Shown one piece after another: positions 13,096 through 25,613 of a DNA stretch of 64,000 nucleotides. How positions within the stretch are numbered: position 1 is the stretch's first letter; every line of letters begins with the position of its first letter. The notes under the pieces are model-generated. The model was not told the DNA's origin and did no database searches. It worked only from the letters and a program-made list of their open reading frames with translations. This stretch comes from Coleophoma eucalyptorum (lineage: Eukaryota > Ascomycota > Leotiomycetes > Helotiales > Dermateaceae), in assembly GCA_026120035.1 (NCBI GenBank), contig JALRME010000004.1, forward strand, positions 1,240,001-1,304,000, written 5' to 3'. Both the position numbers and the translations under genes were made by a program.

Positions 13096-13922
13096 GCGTA
13101 TTAATAATCATGGACTGGGACCCTCAATATCGAGCATTTACATCACGAATGATGAGGGGTACGTGTTGCGGCGTCATAATGTATTCATGAGCTTTTTCCA
13201 ACAGTTTACTTCTCTTCGGTCAATCTCTTGGCTGGGTGGTCAACACACAAATTGCATGGTATGGAAGTTTTGGCGTACTATTGCTGCGGAGGATTTCAAT
13301 GCGGGCTCGTTCTCTAGTAGCCATACTCAGATAGATGAATGTCAGGCTTTTGTAGGTTAATACACTCTGTACTACAGCCAATCAAAGAGTGATCACTATC
13401 CTCTTGAGAAGCCGTCGCGTTTTGGTCTCAGTGAGGGTACTTCTGTGCATCGGTATCTTACCGGTAGCCAGACCAGGACAAAACGAGCCTTGCAAGGAGC
13501 TTTCAGCGCCTACTTTACCATTTCCTTGAATCTATAGCAACCGTGTGAAGATCCAATCCAATGCCAAATTCCCCTCCTTAGTATACCAACCGTACCTTAA
13601 CTTAAGCTAAGAAATCTTAATCTAAGCCTAAACATGGCTTTTCCAAGTGGACGGGCCAAGTAGTGGATCTTAAAGGGGTTAGCGTCTCGTCTAGAAAACT
13701 ACAGCACGTACCGCGATAACAATGACTTCACGATAACCGTCCCTCATCTTTATTTTAATCGGAGATATGCAAACCCACGCCAGACTCGTACAAAACTACA
13801 GGGATTTGAAGCCACCACTCTAGACACTATGATGCCAACGCCGAAGTTTTTCAACCTGGAGGGCAGGTCGCCTTGAATTTTACTCCGGATTCAAATCTCA
13901 AGTGTGGTCGCATCCACACAGC
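13096..13922. other. intergenic, UFD4 to Smr gene
   Basis: About 830 bp between two plus-strand genes, holding the 3' end of UFD4 and the promoter of the next gene. It contains AT-rich patches and runs like CTTAACTTAAGC near 13600 but no ORF with recognisable similarity. The 95-codon open stretch overlapping the UFD4 stop is in a different frame and looks accidental. Confidence 0.55.
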
Positions 13923-15682
13923 ATGCATGACATGTCCCCTCCAAGCTTGACCGAGCAAGAGCTACAAGCCCGCTTTGAGGTTTGTTATCCTTCTCATATA
14001 CGGATAGAGGCAAATTAACTATATATGTTTTACCCATGAGGGGTGCCTAGACTATACGGCTGACTTTGGTTTCACAGAAAGAATATTGTCCACCATTAGA
14101 TACCGCGACTCTTCTCGCCATTATTCAAGACTATGACCTCACCAACGAGGTACAACAGAATGAAGCACGTCAGACCCTCGACATAATTAAGGAAAGTGTT
14201 GCAGAAGAAGAAGCAACTGGATTCGATCCTAGCGGAAGTAGCTGGATACAACCAGGCCCTGCGGAAAATGCAGCATTTGGGCAGGCAGAAGACGGAAGTC
14301 TAAGTGCTAGAAGCCATCCTGAATGGGCTAGCACAACAGATAGCACTTCCATTAGTCAAGGCATATCTGCTGTGGACCTTGATGGGATGGACTTCTCCGA
14401 GTCTCTCCACGATATGCATGGCAGATCTAATGATATTTATGGGTTCGACCTGGACGATCTTGGCGATGACAGTAAAGAAAGCCTCCTCCTCGGCATTTTC
14501 CCAGCGCTGAAACCTTTCGATATTACTTGGACTCTGAAGAAGTATAATGGAGACGCTAGCGCAGCTATAGATGAACTGATGAACGAGTCCTTTCTCGAAG
14601 AGAGCGGAGCAAGACGTAGAGGTATAGAGGCATTCTCGGAGAGTGGATTGTCTTCAAAACCAAGGAAAAACAAAGGGAAAAAGAGACGCAATCAATTGAC
14701 GGAAGACACTTCTCAAGTTTCTACGGTATCCCCTCCTACCAGCAGTAAATGGGACATGGGACGTCGGGACGTAAAATTTATTTCTTCGAAGACAGGCATG
14801 CCTATTGAACAAGTTAGTTCTCTGTACCACAAGAATGGCGCCTCTTTACAGGCAACGATATCAGCTATAATTGACGCCCATGCTGCTCTGAACATCAGCA
14901 CAGAAGATGATGCGGTTCTACAGCTCCATGCGCATGAACTCGGCAAGCAATTCTCTTCCCTATCAAATTCAGATATTATGACTTTAGTCCAAATAACACA
15001 CCCTTCACAAGCTTTTGCTCAAGATCTTGCTAAGGCATTAACAAATCGCCCTTCTACCACAAAGGCAGGCCTCCATATCGAATTCAGGCATGCGCCAATA
15101 GACGTTAGTTCAGAAGTCACATCGTCTGGATGGAAACCTCAATCACATAACGCCGTACATGCTGAAGGATCTCAAACATACATCGACTCTACCGATGCAT
15201 CAGCAGCTGCTTCAGCTTACAGAGCCAATCGTAATGATGCATTTAATAAAGCATCGACTGCGTGGAGGAAAGGGAAGTCTGATCATCTCATGGGTGCAGC
15301 TGCAGCCTACTATGCAGACCTTGGAAAGGAGTACGATGTCCGGGCCAAGAGCGCTGAGAGTGCTGCAGCAGATACTCTGGTAGCTGCACAGAGCTCTTGG
15401 GATTTGTTGGACTTACATGGCGTCAATGTTAAGGACGCTATACGAATCAGTCGAGAACAAGTCACGACATGGTGGCATGGCCTTGGAGACACTAGAATTA
15501 GTGGTAGGGCTGGGTCATACAAAATCGTCACTGGCCTGGGTATCCACAGCAAGGAGGGAAAGGCAAAACTTGGGCCAGCTGTCGCTAAGATGCTCATGAG
15601 GGAAGGATGGAAAGTTGAGGTCGGACAAGGTACTGTCTTGGTTACGGGGGTTGTCAGAAGTCCATCTATAAAGAAAAAGTAG
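13923..15682 (+). CDS. Cue2-like protein with DUF1771 and Smr nuclease domain
   Basis: Exons 13923-13979 and 14078-15682 joined by a 98-nt intron (GTTTGT...TCACAG) give MHDMSP...ARFE|KEYCPPLD and 553 residues. A CUE-like ubiquitin-binding region (LLLGIFPALKPFDI...DASAAIDELM) lies at about 150-195. A DUF1771 helical segment is at about 400-462. The Smr domain runs from about 463 to the end, with the catalytic-type motif LDLHGV and the TGLGIHSKEG loop. The same order is found in yeast Cue2, an endonuclease that cuts mRNA at collided ribosomes during no-go decay; that role is inferred by family. Either Met1 or Met4 (13932) could be the start. The second exon also opens from a TTG in the intron, which is not a plausible start. 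Confidence 0.88.
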
Positions 15683-16210
15683 GATTTGCATGTCAATATC
15701 ATGGGGGTGATGCTGGGTCTCATAGCTCTTGCCAAAGCCAACATTTGGATGGGTTTGGCGGCATTCAGCTCTTCAGACCTTGTGCTCGATCTTTTGCAGT
15801 CTTACAAATGTATATAAATGTACGGCCATTTTCAGGCTAATTAGTATAGGTTAGGCAGGACCTCGGGGATATACAAATCGTATGTCCCATTATGGTATAT
15901 TCACAGAGCTCACAATCACAAACACCCAATAGTTGAAACCATCACATGTTTTGCAAACACAATCAGAGGGATCGAAGTCTGCAAAGTGCGTTAATCGTGA
16001 AATTGGAGTGAGTTTAATTGGAGCACCACCACCATATGTTATAACATTGGTAGATTAGCTCGACAAATTGTTAAGATAACTCGAAAGAAAATGCTTGCGT
16101 GTATTCGTAGAAATTCAGCTCGGGATATTGATCTTGTGCGGCGAATATTGAACATTCACCACAAGAAGACATCAAAACAATCGTAATGTAATAGCTTCAA
16201 GTCTCAATCC
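15683..16210. other. convergent intergenic region
   Basis: About 530 bp between the 3' ends of the Smr gene and the BCKDH E1 alpha gene. It is AT-rich with several TATATAA/AATAAA-like stretches, consistent with two 3' untranslated regions. No other feature seen. Confidence 0.6.
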
Positions 16211-17664
16211 CTATTTTGATAAGGAGTCTATATCTCCTTCAAACTCAGAAACATCATACTCTTCTGGATACTTCTTGATAATGTCTCTGAGTTCAACCAT
16301 CTGCGCCTTGAGATCCGGCGTCAGCTCTTCGTACATATCCTCAAACATGGACCTTAGCGGCGGTTTCTTCTCCTTTTCTGCTTCCGCAAAAGCCTTCAGG
16401 CACTCCTTTCTTATTCGACCACGTGCTTCTTTCTCTTTCTCTTCGTTCCAAAAACCTTTATTCTCAAGATACTTTCTCAGTCGTGTAATGGGGTTATCCC
16501 TTCTCTTCCAATCCTCCACTTCGACTCTTGCTCTGTAAGCAAAAGAGTCATCAGATGTACTATGATGAGAGATTCGATAAGACATAGCTTCAATAAGTAC
16601 AGGGCGACCACCATCCTTGAGTGCTAACTCTCTCGCTCGTTTAGTGACTTCCCTGACCGCAAATATATCATTACCATCTACACGGATTGTATCGATCCCA
16701 TATCCGGTACCTCGACTTGCGATTCCATCTCCTCGGTACTGCTCAAGAGTGGGTGTGCTGATTGCATAACCGTTGTTGCGACAGATAAAAATAACTGGGC
16801 ACGATCTTGTCGCTGCTATGTTAAGGGCTGCGTGAAAGTCGCCTTCGCTTGCAGCTCCTTCACCAAAGTAGCAAGCGACCACTCGAGCAGGAATATTGGG
16901 GTTTGTGAGTCGTTGCATTTTTAGAGCATATGCTGCACCTGCAGCTTGGGGGATTTGTGTCGCCAATGGTGACGAAATAGTATGCTTCAAAAAGTTAGCT
17001 GGTTAGTGGCAAGGGCAGGAGAGGTCTTACAATCTTCAATGCAGCACTGCCATAATGTACAGGCATATTTCGACCTCGTCCAGCATCTAAATTGTTGGCA
17101 AATAGTTGACTCATGAAATCAGTAAAAGTATAACCGCGCTGCATGAAAACCCCCGCTTCTCTATACTGCGAGAAAATAACATCGTCTTTTTCCAGCGCAG
17201 ATGCTGACCCAACGCAAGTTCCCTCTTCACCCTGGCTTGTCATATAGAAGCTTAAGCGGCCTTGCCTTTGTGCATCGAACATGATCAAGTCCATGATAGA
17301 TACGGCGACCATATTCTCGTACATCTTGAGCACAAGTTCCTCGGACGCGATCTCAAAAGCGGGGTCTATTATATCTCCATCCGGTCCCATTGCCCTGTAT
17401 GTCGGTATCGCGGGGTAAGTCGCTGGATGTTCGAAAGAGAGGGAATTGGTGAATTTGCTGTCCACTGCACCAGGAAATCGAACCCTGGAGAAAAAATTAG
17501 TAATTACAATGTGCATTATGAGGTACAGTTATTCACCCAGCGGCTCCCGGCTTCTGGGACAACGAAGAAGCCTGCCTTCGTAACCCGATCCTTAGCACAC
17601 AACATCGCGTCTTTGTATAAGGTCGAACTCGCAGAAAACGAGCTCCAGATCTGAAAGTATTCAT
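16211..17664 (-). CDS. branched-chain 2-oxoacid dehydrogenase E1 alpha subunit
   Basis: Thiamine-diphosphate-dependent E1 alpha (BCKDHA type) of the mitochondrial complex that decarboxylates keto acids from Val, Leu and Ile. Exons 17664-17537, 17484-17031 and 16984-16211 (introns of 52 and 46 nt) encode 451 residues. The N-terminus (MNTFRSGARFLRVRPYTKTR) is a classic basic mitochondrial presequence; it is only found when the first intron (GTGAAT, branch TACTAAT, CTCCAG) is removed. The TPP/Mg motif GEGAASEGDFH...RNNGYAIST is near residue 235. The phosphorylation loop ISHHSTSDDSFAYR near residue 337 matches the loop phosphorylated in animal BCKDHA. An ATG inside intron 1 opens in frame but would lose the presequence. 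It shares a 311-bp promoter with COQ5. Confidence 0.96.
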
Positions 17665-19011
<1,347 letters not shown>

Positions 19012-19595
19012 AAAAAGCCGAACAGGGCTTTAGCTGTATCAATATTGTAAAATACCGAGTAAGGCGACACTATCGGTTTATGTAGATATATATGAATGTC
19101 AATCACCGCAAAAGTACTTAGAACTTCCGTTTAGGAAACTGCATCGCCCAACTCCTCGCATAAGAAGCTTAAATTTTCTGGTATACACACTATTAGAACC
19201 CGTATTTCAATTGTTACACATCTCGAAGCATCAAATTTTAATACAAAGCATCTGTGATATTTTCTATAGTTGCTCCATGATTGCCAGCAAGCGCAATTGT
19301 TTTCTGGCTAGACTAGACTAGAATACACGCAACGCTCAATAAGGCAGGCCATGAATAATCGGGGGATCAAAAGTACAGAGAGAAGAGAAAAAAGCTATCA
19401 TCGCTTTCACGAATGGTAAAGCATAAGCTATTGAACTCCCCTCCGAAACCCAAATTCAAATACCTATAATGAAAAGCCCATTATATGAGGCCTTCACCTG
19501 CTATCTTTCACTCCCTAGGAATGACCATTAAGAAGATGTACGAGAACGTAGACTTTTGGTGCAAACAAAAACAAAGATCGTTCAAGTAGAGTCAT
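19012..19595. other. convergent intergenic region
   Basis: About 580 bp between the COQ5 stop and the end of the minus-strand DUF2433-like gene; AT-rich, consistent with two 3' untranslated regions. No ORF or RNA gene recognised. Confidence 0.6.
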
Positions 19596-21939
19596 TTATG
19601 AGTCGCCAGTTGCTGGTGTCGCAGCTGCTGGTGCCGGTGATGATGCTCCACCTTCAGCCTTGCTAAAGTTGCCTCGACCGCCTCGGCCTCCTCTTCCACG
19701 ATCTCCTCGCTCACCTCCTCGTCCACCGCGAGCACCACCACGTCCACGCCCACCACGGCCACCCTCACTGTCGCTGGCGCCACCACTCTGGTACCCACGC
19801 CCAGCATTCGAGCTCGAGCCGCCTCTGCTGCTACCCCAGCTTCCGGCTCCACCCCGGTTAGCAGGGTAAGTCTTGTTCTCTCTTGGCTGGAAGATTTTAA
19901 CTAGGGGCCTGCTTCTGTCTTCATTCGAACGCGACTTAATATCTTCTGGGAGACGTGACAGTACAGCATCTCTCTCTTCTATCGTCTTGAAGTGGGCAAC
20001 TTTGTTGGATTGTCCCCACTTCTCAATCTTAGTGATCTTCGACTTGTCATCTTCGCTGAACAGCTCCTTGACTGCATCGTCCGAGGTAACGTTCATGATG
20101 AAAAGGCCGACTATTGGTTCCGTACTTTGCTTTGTGACGGGGGAGGCTGCTTCGGCGCCATTGGTTGAAGTTCCGTTAGCTGCAGATGGGGTATTCTTCT
20201 CATTTTCTTTGTAAGATGGGCTGGTTGAGTTTGGTGCTGGAGTAGCCGGCTTCTGTTGGAAAGACGCTGGCGAATCACCGGTCCGCTCTGGACCAGTTGG
20301 TCCTCTGGGTTGTTGTTGCGTATTCTGACCACGTTGTTGACCTTGGTTAAAAGAAGGGGGGGTGGGCTGAGCTGCTGCTGCACGTTGTGCTGGCCCGGTG
20401 GGTGTTGAAGCAGCAAGAGCATGACTTGAGCCCGGTGTACCTGATCCAGTAGATGGTGCTTGAGCTGCAACCTGACCAGGATGTTGCTTGGCTCCACGGT
20501 GGGCGAAGTTGAAGCCTTGCGCCTTCATCTCGGTGCCAATGCGACCATCCTGCACTTCCAGGACCAACCATCCAAATGCAGCATCAGCCAAGTTGAAGTT
20601 CCACATGTTCTTGAAAGCACTCTCATCAACTTGACCGACCGCAGCTGCATTAGGTCCTCCAACTGGGCCGCCGAAAGGATTTCCGCCATGAGCAGTGGAG
20701 GGCATCTTCTCTACTATTCCTAATGCATTGTTGAGAAGATTTTGTTGCGCTTCGTTCTGCTGAATCGCAGGCTGAACCTCGCTCTTGACAGTCTCCCAGA
20801 CGTCGTTGAACGAGGCTTTAGATGCGGCAAGTTTTCCACGGTAATGATCAAGGGTAGGGTTGACGCTGAACTCGTTGTATGAACTACCATATCTGAAATG
20901 CAAGCCTGCGGAAATGGAGAAATCGGCTTTTAAGGTAACTGAAAGTTGATTCAAGATACCCTCTCGCGCAGGCGATGCATGTGTAATGAAGACACGGGTT
21001 TCCGTTGGGTCGTAAACTCGGTTCGCTGTATCAACCAGTTCACCCATCTGCAACAGCGTAGTCCACATAGTTCCTTGTCCACCTGCAATGGTTGTTCGCC
21101 CTTCACCGTTATCAAATAGCTTGTGCATGACCACGGCTCCTCCAAGACCAAGAAGTCTAAGCTTAACGCCTCCAATCTCCAAGAGCATGGAGCGAGCCTC
21201 ATCGATGATATGTAAGTTCGTAACTTTGTACTCACCAGATCGGAACTTCTCGAGGACTCGTACATCTTCGCAGGCACCCCAGACTGTGTAAACTGGAACG
21301 TCAAGCTTTAATTGCCCGCTGAGAAATTGAGGAAGTTCGGACAGAGGTAGATCGCTAGCAGGGAAGCGCGTCTTCACTGGACCACCTGGAGCTCCAATGG
21401 CCTTCTTCGTAGCTTCGGCAATCAAAGGTGAGTATTGCGCAACATGCTTGAGAGTCCTGCAAAGGGGTCAGCTTGCCTGCCTTACTATTCTAGCATCCCA
21501 GCTTGTCTCACTTTTCTGCGATTCTTTCTAGTGAAGACTCATCGTAAAATCCAAAGTCGCCAGTGTGTATGATGTGACTCGCATTCGCTCGTTTTGCAAG
21601 ATCGTTGAAAGATTTGAGGTTTCCTTACTCGGGTCAGCGCAGTCAAGAACAGAGTAAGCCAGTCGTAGGCATACCTCGCACATCTGCTACGCAGAGAACT
21701 CGGACGCCACCAGTCTCTACAACTCGTCCATTATTTGGGAGGAGAGGTGTAGCTCCAGGCAAAGTACCGTGACCTCCAACAGCTCCGTTTGGTAGATAGC
21801 CTGGGTTGTTGTAAGGGCGCTGCTGTGTGTATGGCACCGTTAGCTGCTGGCGCGCAAAAGATCCGGGGTAATCAGAGGTATATCTGATATCCTGGACCAT
21901 CTGGAAGCGTCCCATCGCAGGGGAGTGTTGAGGCATCAT
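19596..21939 (-). CDS. DUF2433-like fungal protein: degenerate phosphoesterase fold, RRM-like segment, RGG tail
   Basis: Exons 21939-21675, 21623-21512 and 21456-19596 (introns of 51 and 55 nt) encode 745 residues. The first two junctions build CVADVRGNLKSFNDLAKRA and SHIIHTGDFGFYD (residues about 83-116), which look like the start of a calcineurin-type metallophosphoesterase. The usual metal-binding His in DxH is Arg here, and GNHD is replaced by GACED, so catalysis is doubtful. This arrangement fits the fungal DUF2433 family as I remember it. A Gln/Pro/Ala linker is followed by an RRM-like strand-helix pattern (VGLFIMNVTSDDAVKELF) and a C-terminal run of RGG/GRG repeats, typical of RNA-binding proteins. 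RNA binding is inferred and no function is established. The start is the first ATG of a Met-Met pair at 21939. Confidence 0.8.
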
Positions 21940-23004
21940 GTTGATGCAAGTGATGTTGATGTTGGTGGTTCTGACGTTCTGGGAAGGATGGTGCAACTCA
22001 CAGATGCCATAGCTCAAAGAGAACAATTTCAATAGCGGGAAGCGGTGCTTTCAAGGTGGGTAGGTAATCAGCGCAAGAGAAAATGAAAGACACGTCCAAT
22101 AATTCTGAAGGAGGCGACAACGACGATATGATGTGAACCAGAAACCGAAAGCGCGATGAAAAGCGACATCTCAGCTCGCAGCCCAATTGGTACTAGCGCC
22201 CTTGCGCCTAGTCGTTTATTCAGACGACCACCCCTTTCTGCTATCGAATTATCGGGTTCAGTTGAACTACTATGTTTTACTCGAATAAGTCTTTACGTTG
22301 ATGTGAATCAGTGGCCTCTCTTTTATCTGTGTGGTCCCACACAATTCCTTAACCATAGAATAGTCTTTATTACCTTTCCACTTTCATTTTCCATGAAAGA
22401 TCTGGGGGATTAAGTAAAAGCAAGCTATAGCACTGGCTACACTTATATCATATACTTCTCTCCTATAGAATAACTATCTGAGGGAATTTGAATCATCCAA
22501 GCTTGTTCGGTAGTTTACTACGAGATTCTATCTAAAAAGTATTGCTGTAGAATCTCAATGTCCTGGAATTTACTAAGTCATAATGAAATGCCGTCTAGAT
22601 ATCAGATTGAACCTCATTACTAAGTGCACTAAAGCATTGTAACTACTAACCTCTCTTCTTTGACCACTCCCAAAAGTGCAAATATCTAAGGCTTACCAAA
22701 GGTATTCTCAAGATTTAGAGTACTCGTTTCTTTTCCGACAGCTTAAGCCATTACGGATAGCTTATGTTGTACAATGTCTAGATCCTTCACGAGACAGCTA
22801 GTAGCTTTGATAAGCGAGGTATGCATTTTATGATCTAATGCTTATTCGTACTGCATAACTATGATATGAAACCGAGCGTTCACGATCAGGGTCTTATCAG
22901 TAAATATGTACAGATCACAGAGAAGAGATGGGTATCATTCATTAAAATAATCTAATATCGCCAAAAGTCATATCTCAACAGAAATATCTTAGACATCTCT
23001 CTGC
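21940..23004. other. intergenic, upstream of the DUF2433-like gene
   Basis: About 1.07 kb between the GEM1 stop and the start of the next minus-strand gene. The half near GEM1 (22400-22990) is strongly AT-rich; the half near the start is more balanced. Only short, unrecognised ORFs occur. Confidence 0.55.
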
Positions 23005-24936
23005 TTAATTTGCATTGGTCGTTCTCCTCCAAATCATGCCAGCCGCAATAGCGGCACAAGCTACAGCTCCGAGTGCTACGTAGACGCCAGTACGATCCGG
23101 CGGCTCTTCCTCACTCTTGGGGAAGGCAGAACTAGGGTTTGTAGCTGCTTCTGCCAGGGTAACAAACAGTTCGCTAATGCTATTCCATGTTACGCTGACA
23201 TGTAAAGGTGCACTCATATTCAGATTCATGGTGTATTCATCTGGCTGCATCTCTGATCTCTGTGTGGTTTTGTCTTGATCTGCTTTGAGTGCAGTGTAGA
23301 CAGCTGGGAGATCGTCAAGTTGAGGGTATTTCTGCCGAAGAGATACGATATGTGAGAATGAGTCTGGGTCCGAAGAATCATAGGTGTAGCAAATAAGGTC
23401 GCAAGAATCCAATTTGGCTTGATTTTCAAGGATTGCGGGTTCAAGCTCGCCAAGCTCCTCAAGAATAAGGTAGCATTGTTTTCCACCTTGCAATTCAACA
23501 CTGTTCACAGCCGTTCGGGGTTTGATAGTGGGGCGATATAGCGAATCGAAAGGTCTGTTGAGAAATGCATCCAAGAGAGACGACTTTCCCGAGGATGCTG
23601 CACCAAGCACGTAACAAAGTACCACATTCCGCTCCACCCGTCCAGGACGCCGTCTACGTTTCCGAGGTTTTGTGATCTTCAAGGCCGAAGTTGTAGATGC
23701 ACGAGCTCCTGCTGGCTCAAAGCCTAGATAGGCAAGGTATGAGAGTGTCGTCGTTGGTGACACAAACGTTGTCATTGACCATTGAGCCAGCCATCCTTGA
23801 AGCGTTATGTGACCACCCTCATTTCTAACCGTTGTGGCAGGAAAAGAAGAGTCCAACCATAAAGAAGGCAGTCCTGGAGTCGGTGCAAATAGAGCATCGA
23901 GCTCAGAATTGTTCAATCCACCATCATTATCCTTATCAAACAAAAGGAACAGATCGACAAAAAATCTGTATCCAATTGGACTTAATTCGGCGGAGGAATA
24001 TTCCGGGATATCAAACTTGGGGTGTAAAAAGCTGTCCCTCAAGCTTAAACTGTCTGTATAATGGAACTTTCTCAAAATTATCCAGATCGTCTCGTGTCTT
24101 CCTTTTTCTGCAAATATCTTATTTAGCTGGAGGAATCCTTTCTGATCAATGCCGTTGTCCACATCATATCTATGGGTATTCTTGCTAATAGAAAGCTTGA
24201 TATTTTCCAGATCTTCCGGAGATAAGGGTTTCTCGAAGCACTTGGCTTGGAAGTTATGCATCTCTTGGTCATTGAGATACCCATCTTGATCCTTATCACA
24301 AAGATAGAAGATCCTTCGCAAGGCTGCTACGGCTGCCGGCTTCAAATTGCCCTCCTTTGAATCGAACAAAGGAGCGATCGGGTGGGTCACAGCTTTCTGA
24401 CATAGGAAGAAGACCTCATTGACATTGTGATGTTCTCTAGCACTGGTCCGTATGCATGAGTCGATTTCCTTGAATTCTGCCATCACTGGCAACATCTCGT
24501 CCTCCACCACTTGTGCGGTGTTTTCATCCGTGGCAAGGTCCGATTTGTTTGCGCATAAAACCACCGGAACATTCACACCCAACGAGCGGAAGTATGGCAT
24601 CCAAAATAGAGCGACTCGTTCATAGCTGTAGTGGTCTGAGTATACCAGGAGAATGACATTGGATTTCCTAATCTCCTTGCGAAGGGTATTTCGTTCTTGA
24701 GGTAGAGCAGAGGTATCGACAATCGTAGTTGTGACATTCTCAGGTGTGCCAATACTCGGTGGAATGTTGATCTGAGGAAGGACACTCTGAATCTTGTTGG
24801 TTACAAAGACATCCTTCACTAAAGAAGTGATCAGGCTAGACTTCCCAGCGCCCTCGTCACCGCAGACGCATATCCGGACTACCAGGGTCAGCCAAGGTTG
24901 TAACTATGGGTGGAACGCGATCTTACCTGTGGCCAT
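23005..24936 (-). CDS. GEM1: mitochondrial Rho GTPase Gem1/Miro
   Basis: Calcium-sensitive outer-membrane GTPase controlling mitochondrial shape and inheritance, and in yeast a regulator of ER-mitochondria contact sites. A 10-nt first exon (24936-24927, ATG GCC ACA G) is joined through a 48-nt intron to 24878-23005, giving [19 protein letters not shown] and 627 residues. Order: GTPase 1 with P-loop GDEGAGKSS (10-18) and NKSD; EF-hand loops [12 protein letters not shown] (about 198-209) and [12 protein letters not shown] (about 318-329); GTPase 2 with P-loop GAASSGKSS (about 428-436); and a C-terminal tail anchor ([18 protein letters not shown]) followed by RRTTNAN. This is the full Miro layout at normal length. 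Without the first exon the P-loop would lack an initiator. Confidence 0.97.
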
Positions 24937-25613
24937 GGTAGATCCCGGGCCTATGGCGCCACTATAGGAATTCCATGCTGTGCGGACGCTGGAGAAGAAA
25001 GGATGACGACCTACTTGTGGTTGGGTTGGGGATTGACGATGTAGGCTGACTGTGTGCCAGAGCAGCCGCAACGCAAAGGAGGAAAGCAAGCGCTTAAGAG
25101 GCTTTGGTAGGACGCGCGAATAGTGTCGGCCACGTTGTGGGCAGGTAGCGTGTCGATCACGAGAGTCAAAATGGCCTGTAATAAAGCTAGAAAGCGGAGA
25201 TGCTGCACCAGAGGATGTTCTATGCCGTACCTTACGCGAGGCTTCCTTCGGAACAGCTCAGTCTCGTTTAGATGCTCGACTACTCCGGAAAGTGCGACGC
25301 CTTCGGACGCCTACATACAACGGACGACACAAGCCTTCGACCTTCCTCCCATTCTACTGTATACAACACCTGTGCACCCTCCAACTTCCGCTCCCTGCCC
25401 CTGATATATCCATTTGTTTGGCCGTATATCAAGTAGTTCCATCCTCTCGCGTCGCCCAGAGAGCTTGCAGCAGCTCCTAGCTACCCCACACTTTGCTGTT
25501 GCACCCCAGAAAGCCCGGTTTACAGGGCTCCTTTGCGCATCTCGACGCCCTCCTCTGCTTCCTAATTCCCTGTATATACCACCTTTTACGCCTAGCGGAT
25601 CTGTTTAACAGCC
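24937..25613. promoter_or_regulatory. divergent intergenic region between GEM1 and creC
   Basis: 677 bp between two start codons that face away from each other, so both promoters and leaders lie here. Pyrimidine-rich stretches precede the creC start (25330-25600). No conserved ORF. Confidence 0.55.

Noticed and set aside
13076..13360. 95-codon ORF overlapping the UFD4 stop
   Set aside because: Different frame from UFD4, no recognisable similarity, and partly covered by the end of the real gene.
16985..17516. A start at the ATG at 17516 for the BCKDH E1 alpha gene
   Set aside because: It lies inside a 52-nt intron with a TACTAAT branch site. The upstream exon supplies a convincing mitochondrial presequence.
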